64,000 nt of DNA from Streptantibioticus rubrisoli (GTDB taxonomy: Bacteria > Actinomycetota > Actinomycetes > Streptomycetales > Streptomycetaceae): the NCBI RefSeq assembly GCF_024436055.1, contig NZ_JANFNH010000011.1, positions 1 to 64,000 on the forward strand, written 5' to 3'. The number at the start of each line of letters is the position of its first letter. Within the stretch, counting starts at the first letter, position 1. Position numbers and translations under genes: made by a program. The notes below the pieces were generated by a model. It was not told where the DNA came from and ran no database searches. It saw nothing but the letters and a program-made list of their open reading frames with translations. Below are positions 60,512-64,000 of the stretch, in pieces.

Positions 60512-61138
60512 ATGATTTCCTACCCTGATTCCTCCGAGGTCCTGTCCGACTTAGGCCCGAAAGTGACACAAGGCCTGGTTGCAGCCGTTGACCAGGCCGC
60601 AAAAGATCTGCAGGAGTACCGCGCTGTGCACCCCTCCTGGGTGTCACAGAGCAGTGAACGCGGGCTGGCTAACTGGATCCACGACCGCCTGTGGGCGCAT
60701 CTCACGGCGGAACTGGATGGGCACCCCGGTGTCACGCTTACCGACGGCGAGCCCACACGTGAACTGATCGTTGGAGTCAGCTATCGTCTTCGAGTCAAGC
60801 GTCATCGCGAAGACGGCCAGGTCAGGAGCTATGCGACCCAAACCGCCCTGGAGTTCTTCGCCCAGGGCACTCAGGAGACCTTCCCGGGGCTTGAAGAGGT
60901 CCGCCTGACTGCTGGTTACGAGTGGGACCCTGACGCCAGGAAGATCGGCGAGGCAGTGCTCTCCCTGCGTGATGGGCAGGAAAACGTCGTTTGGCTGGTG
61001 CCTCTCCGGGGTGTCGGCGAAGGTGCCGTCGACGGCAACGTGCAGCCTGTGCGTCCTGCTGCGCCGCAACCTCCCATGCCGTCTATTGAGGTACCGGCCA
61101 CGGGTAAGCGTCAAGTAACGGAGGGCAAGGCAAAGTGA
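60512..61138 (+). CDS. Unknown protein paired with XRE-ImmA (possible RmrT-like toxin)
   Basis: The 208-residue protein has alternating beta strands (ELIVGVSYRLRVKRH; VWLVPLRGV) and a disordered Pro-rich tail (about 175-208). No family is recognised with confidence. ATG 60512 (MISYPDSSEVLSDLG) has no ribosome site but sits eight bases from a -10-like TATATT, so it may be leaderless. Codon 14 is a TTA. Its stop overlaps the next start (GTGA). The order 'unknown then XRE-ImmA' matches RosmerTA-like modules from other actinobacteria, in which the first protein is the toxin. Confidence 0.5.
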   Translation: MISYPDSSEVLSDLGPKVTQGLVAAVDQAAKDLQEYRAVHPSWVSQSSERGLANWIHDRLWAHLTAELDGHPGVTLTDGEPTRELIVGVSYRLRVKRHREDGQVRSYATQTALEFFAQGTQETFPGLEEVRLTAGYEWDPDARKIGEAVLSLRDGQENVVWLVPLRGVGEGAVDGNVQPVRPAAPQPPMPSIEVPATGKRQVTEGKAK

Positions 61139-62178
61139 GCAGACTCGGCGATGCGATCACCACAGCTCGCCGGGCCCTTGGCATCACCCAGGAAGAGTTG
61201 GCAGCGGCTGCTGGGGTCACCCAAGGAGCCCTGTCGCGCTACGAGCAGGGCACGCGCGAGCCGGATGGCGATGTCGTGGCCCGTCTCGCCCATGCCCTTG
61301 GAGTGACGGAGCCTTTCCTCAAGGGGGCGGGCTCCGTCCGAGGCGCGATGGCGGTAGATGCCCATATGCGCAAGAGGGCGACCGCCAAGGCAACTACATG
61401 GCGGCAGCTTGAGGCACGTCTGAACATGTACCGCATGCACGTGCGTCATCTTATGGAAGAGGTCTCTCTTCGAGCCCAACAACGGGTGCCAACCTTTGAT
61501 CCGATTGAGACTGACCCGGCTGATGCAGCTCGCATGGTACGGATGCAGTGGCGCATGCCAATCGGCCCAGTCCAGGCCATCACAACATGGATGGAATCGG
61601 CGGGATGTATCGTGCTCGCTGAGGATTTTGGCACCTCGCGAGTGGATGGCTTGTCGCAGTGGGTTGACGACTACCCAGTCGTTCTGATCAATCAGGCGGT
61701 TCCCGTTGATCGCCTCAGATTGACCTTGGGGCACGAACTCGGTCACCTATGTCTGCACTCCTCAGAAGTTACTCTCACTATGGAGGAGGACGCGACTCGA
61801 TTCGCTGCTGAATTCCTGATGCCAGAGGAGGTTATTCGCCCTCAGCTCAGGAACCTCACATTGGGACGCCTGCATGACCTCAAACGTGAGTGGGGCACTT
61901 CGATGCAGGCACTCATTGAGCGAGCCTATGACCTGAACGTGATTAGCGCGGCCAAACGGACGAATCTTTACAAGTCGCTCAGCAACAAGGGTTGGCGCAC
62001 TCGCGAGCCATTGAGCGACGAACTTGCCCCCGAAGTGCCTGTACTGGCCCAGTCAATTGGGGAAGCCATGGCAGACAAGGGTCTTACGCCTGAGGAGATC
62101 GCCTCAATCGCCGGGTTCTCGAACCCATCCAAGAACACGATCTTTGCTGCGCCAAAGCGCCGCCTCAGGGTGATCTAA
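61135..62178 (+). CDS. XRE-ImmA/IrrE metallopeptidase (antitoxin-like)
   Basis: The 347-residue protein has an XRE helix-turn-helix (about 8-62: GITQEELAAAAGVTQGALSRYEQG), a linker and an ImmA/IrrE zinc-peptidase domain (about 130-260) with HELGH (200-204) and a downstream Glu (FAAEFLMP region). A short C-terminal helical domain follows. COG2856-type proteins cleave or antagonise a partner or repressor. The G+C content of this gene is visibly lower than its neighbours. GGAGGG lies nine bases before GTG 61135. Confidence 0.85.
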   Translation: MSRLGDAITTARRALGITQEELAAAAGVTQGALSRYEQGTREPDGDVVARLAHALGVTEPFLKGAGSVRGAMAVDAHMRKRATAKATTWRQLEARLNMYRMHVRHLMEEVSLRAQQRVPTFDPIETDPADAARMVRMQWRMPIGPVQAITTWMESAGCIVLAEDFGTSRVDGLSQWVDDYPVVLINQAVPVDRLRLTLGHELGHLCLHSSEVTLTMEEDATRFAAEFLMPEEVIRPQLRNLTLGRLHDLKREWGTSMQALIERAYDLNVISAAKRTNLYKSLSNKGWRTREPLSDELAPEVPVLAQSIGEAMADKGLTPEEIASIAGFSNPSKNTIFAAPKRRLRVI

Positions 62179-62203
62179 AGCTGTTTCTGGGGTTTTCCTA
62201 AAA

Positions 62204-62239
62204 ATGGGGCTGTAACACTCTGGGTTGTTACAGCCCCAT
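62204..62239 (+). terminator. Terminator after the XRE-ImmA gene
   Basis: A 14-bp perfect stem (62204-62217 with 62226-62239) and 8-nt loop CTCTGGGT lie 25 bases after the stop codon. Confidence 0.9.
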
Positions 62240-62260
62240 CGAGGAAGCAGGGACTGGGGG

Positions 62261-62338
62261 GCCTACAAGCAGCGCAACGCCGTGGAGCGGTGTACCAACC
62301 GCCTGAAGCAGTGGCGCGGCATCGCGGGGTCGCTGTGA
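62261..62338 (+). pseudogene. IS5-family transposase C-terminal scrap
   Basis: The frame AYKQRNAVERCTNRLKQWRG plus IAGSL and a stop matches the conserved DDE-end segment 'YKQRNxVERCFNRLKQWRGIATRYDK' of IS5-like transposases. Only 25 codons remain; no insertion-sequence ends are seen. Confidence 0.75.
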
Positions 62339-62388
62339 AGATGGGCGTTCGCCTGATCAACGGTGTGAGCGCCTGCGACGATGTGAGC

Positions 62389-62781
62389 ATGCCGACGCCT
62401 GGAACGCCTCTCCCAGCTGCACTCATCCCCGACTGCACCAAACCGGAAGCTCACCACGCGGCCTATAGGAGCGCCAAGGCCAACGACGCGATCTTTGTGT
62501 GCATCGCCCGCCAGGGCCAGCGCTGGAAGGTGGAGCTTGACGCTATGGCCAGTAGCGGGCCCACCATCCCGGACCAGGCAGTGACAGTCCTGCAGTCCGC
62601 GGTTGAAGCATTGGTGTCTGCTGGCACAGCGACGCAAGCCAACATTGGGCCTGACTACATCTCCATGTGGGCGATCGAGAACGAGGAGAGGGCACGCGAG
62701 ATCGCGGCTGCGTTCCATGCCGCTCTGCTCGGTCTCCAGCAGCTGTACACCGCGGTTCCGAGCCAGCGCGGGAGGGCCTAG
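62389..62781 (+). CDS. Hypothetical AICE cargo protein
   Basis: The 130-residue alpha-beta protein begins MPTPGTPLPAALIPDC. No family is recognised. Starts at 62341 and 62383 are possible; none has a clear ribosome site. It lies between the transposase scrap and the right repeat copy. Confidence 0.5.
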   Translation: MPTPGTPLPAALIPDCTKPEAHHAAYRSAKANDAIFVCIARQGQRWKVELDAMASSGPTIPDQAVTVLQSAVEALVSAGTATQANIGPDYISMWAIENEERAREIAAAFHAALLGLQQLYTAVPSQRGRA

Positions 62782-62914
62782 CCTCCGAGTCCCCAGGCGC
62801 TTCGTGGCGAGGCGGGCGGCGCGGCCAGCGGATCGCGGATTACGGACCGCACCCCGGCTCCTGCACCGCTGCCATTCGCGGCTTGAGGGTGGGGGCCTCT
62901 CTGGGCCATCCACC

Positions 62915-63030
62915 CCTCCGGTCGATTCGCGGACGGATTTTCCATGACCAGGACGACACGTGGACGGGATCTGACTACCTCACTTCGCCCTCCGGTAAAT
63001 TGGCAGGTCAGACAGGGTGCAGAGGGGTGA
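62915..63030. repeat. Diverged 115-bp direct repeat, right copy
   Basis: Partner of 60085-60198 in the same orientation; blocks such as CAGGACGA, GGTAAA and GGCAGGTCAGAC are kept. Confidence 0.6.
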
Positions 63031-63342
63031 AGATTCAAGCGCCGCCCCTGCGCACGCGCCAGTAAACCTTCGGCCCAGGTCTACTCTCCGCTGGAGTCGC
63101 TCAACGTCTCCCAGGTCTCGTTGTCCTCCCGAACCTGTGCAGCTGGCGCCACGCATGTGTGGTGGCCGACTAGCCTCTACGCGAGGACGAGCGCCAGCAC
63201 GTGACAGGGGCGACGCGGCGGAGTCGTTCTTGCTGGTTGCACGAAGGGTCTTCCAGTGCACCGGAGCGGATCGTAATTCTGCCCATGCATGGTGGCTGGT
63301 GCTCCCTCAGATGACTGCTGTCATGCCGGTTCAGCGGACCTC

Positions 63343-63363
63343 ATGGGCCATCTGTGGGCCAGC
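63343..63363. repeat. Arm-type repeat near attR
   Basis: Exact copy of 45349-45369, 71 bp inside attR. In the excised circle the two copies would flank the core as direct repeats. Confidence 0.5.
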
Positions 63364-63434
63364 AGGCGAGCTGAGAGCGACTAGGACGGCGTTCGAGCAG
63401 GTCACATGGGTTGTGGGCGCGGCTAGAGCGACGC

Positions 63435-63491
63435 TCTTGAAAACCGTCGTGGCAGCGATGTCACCGTGGGTTCAAATCCCACACTCTCCGC
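63435..63491. repeat. attR: attR
   Basis: 57 bp identical to 45180-45236. It contains only the tRNA 3' half; the 5' half is absent, so it is not a second tRNA gene. Confidence 0.95.
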
Positions 63492-63507
63492 AGGTAAGGC
63501 GGTAGAT

Positions 63508-63542
63508 CCGGCCCCTGAGCAGCCAGTTTGCTCGGGGGCCGG
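63508..63542 (+). terminator. Original tRNA-Ser terminator, displaced by the AICE
   Basis: CCGGCCCCTGAGCA (63508-63521) pairs with TGCTCGGGGGCCGG (63529-63542) with one wobble. It lies 17 bases beyond attR and probably ended the tRNA transcript before the element inserted. Confidence 0.75.
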
Positions 63543-63650
63543 TCCCGTGTGCGCTGTCCCTGACTGACCGTGATTCCCCGTCAGTTCCCGTCCGTTCGGG
63601 CACGGTGGGGGCACGCGCTCTGGCCTCCGGCAGGAACCACAGCGGTCCCC

Positions 63651-63801
63651 GCTGCCATCCCGTCTGCCGTCGACCCACACGCTAGTGGAGCGGGCTTGGC
63701 CCCTGGTGTCCAGGTGGAGCGCGCCACTGTACGAACGACCTGGACACCAGGGGCCAAGGCTGCTCGGCTCTGCCTGGGTCGATGGCAGGCGGGATGGCAG
63801 C
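63651..63801. repeat. Two-part large inverted repeat
   Basis: Inner arms 63695-63715 and 63738-63758 are a perfect 21-bp inverted repeat with a 22-bp centre. Outer arms 63651-63677 and 63775-63801 match at 25 of 27 positions. The segments between inner and outer arms (17 and 16 bases) match only weakly. The total is about 150 bp of potential cruciform. Confidence 0.85.
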
Positions 63802-64000
63802 CCCCTACGCACGCCACAGCGGACGTGCAGACGCACGTGGAGCCCCCGCCATCCCGGAGCCGGAGCGCCCCCGCCGGAGGCTTTCTTCTCATCTGCTGTC
63901 CACGTCGCTGGCCCGGCCTGGTCTTCGCCCCTTGTGGGCGCGGTCGGCGACGGCGCGCGGCCCCCGGCGGCGAAGACGAGGAGGGGAGCCGTGCGGCGGC

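Larger units (their letters stand above)
45180..63434. mobile_element. Actinomycete integrative and conjugative element (AICE), 18,255 bp
   Basis: The element is bounded by 57-bp identical direct repeats (45180-45236, 63435-63491) from the 3' half of tRNA-Ser(UGA). It carries the complete AICE set: tyrosine integrase and excisionase next to the tRNA, a Prim-Pol plus ATPase replication pair, the FtsK-like translocase TraB, Spd-like membrane proteins, a GntR-Nudix regulator and an XRE/TPR regulator. A lower-G+C cargo region lies at the right end. All replication and transfer genes run on the minus strand. It resembles pSAM2-type elements in content; replication and transfer by double-stranded DNA are expected from the family. 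Confidence 0.93.
62782..63434. other. 650-bp right-end region of the AICE
   Basis: No gene is supported. It holds the right copy of the diverged repeat (62915-63030) and the arm-type repeat at 63343-63363, as expected of an attP arm. Confidence 0.7.
63492..64000. other. Chromosomal DNA beyond attR, no gene supported
   Basis: The stretch contains the displaced tRNA terminator and the large inverted repeat at 63651-63801. Frames on both strands have no ribosome site or homology that I can see. A gene may enter from the right after about 63860. Confidence 0.5.

Noticed and set aside
63435-63491. Second tRNA-Ser gene
   Set aside because: Only the 3' half is present; the acceptor 5' strand and D arm are missing. 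It is attR.
63423-63836. Minus-strand frame ending in ESVGFEPTVTSLPRR
   Set aside because: This is the antisense translation of the tRNA-Ser fragment and palindrome, a well-known false protein.

Overview
This is very high G+C actinobacterial DNA. Start-codon usage, the housekeeping gene order and an integrative conjugative element of the pSAM2 type all point to Streptomyces or a close relative such as Kitasatospora. A perfect ParB-binding site (parS) and two groups of DnaA boxes suggest that the locus lies in the origin-proximal part of the chromosome. oriC itself (between dnaA and dnaN) is not in the window.

Bases 1-5037 hold the 3' part of an acyltransferase (E2) gene, a GntR regulator coupled to an MFS transporter, a DinB-fold (maleylpyruvate isomerase-type) protein and a nitrilase-family hydrolase; a secreted SGNH hydrolase follows. 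Bases 6291-9836 form an accessory island. It has a DUF6879/XRE-DUF5753 regulatory trio followed by four genes that end in a 46-residue Gly/Asp/Asn-rich peptide and a protein-isoaspartate-methyltransferase-like enzyme. No ATP-grasp gene is present, so the pair resembles an imiditide-type (aspartimide) RiPP system. Bases 9.9-19.1 kb carry a thioredoxin/NHL protein, an M18 aminopeptidase, an acyl-CoA dehydrogenase, an SseB-like protein, a pirin and aspS. Bases 19.2-22.7 kb are an iron-uptake operon (EfeU-EfeO fusion plus EfeB) behind an iron box. Bases 22.8-28.4 kb hold metG, a Cof-type phosphatase, serS and pheA, with DnaA boxes between serS and pheA. Bases 28.4-34.4 kb are a minus-strand copper-handling cluster (membrane protein, YcnI, Sco1, PCuAC, CopC-CopD fusion, Tat-exported Dyp peroxidase). 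Bases 34.6-45.1 kb hold signalling and envelope genes (two HATPase proteins, a GAF/SpoIIE phosphatase, aminopeptidase P, a degenerate primase-polymerase-like protein, a SEC-C protein, a glycerophosphodiesterase and an HtrA-like protease).

A tRNA-Ser(UGA) at 45149-45235 is the insertion site of an 18,255-bp actinomycete integrative and conjugative element (AICE), bounded by 57-bp direct repeats at 45180-45236 and 63435-63491. From left to right it carries integrase and excisionase, a block of TGCGTCA repeats, a replication ATPase plus primase-polymerase, a small membrane protein, a CTTGTCG repeat block just downstream of traB (candidate clt), the TraB translocase, a very basic membrane protein, a decayed small gene and a DUF2637 Spd-like protein. 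Two coupled micro-ORFs, a sigma-region-2-like protein, a GGDEF protein and a zinc-ribbon peptide come next. The regulators are an XRE/TPR protein and a GntR-Nudix fusion that seems to combine the KorSA and Pif functions of pSAM2; a shared palindromic operator links them.

The right end of the element is lower in G+C. It holds a two-gene module (a 208-residue protein of unknown function plus an XRE-ImmA metallopeptidase) that resembles the RosmerTA toxin-antitoxin/defence arrangement, framed by a diverged 115-bp direct repeat, and then an IS5-type transposase scrap and one hypothetical gene. The last 500 bases beyond attR carry the old tRNA terminator and a striking two-part inverted repeat, but no gene I can support.
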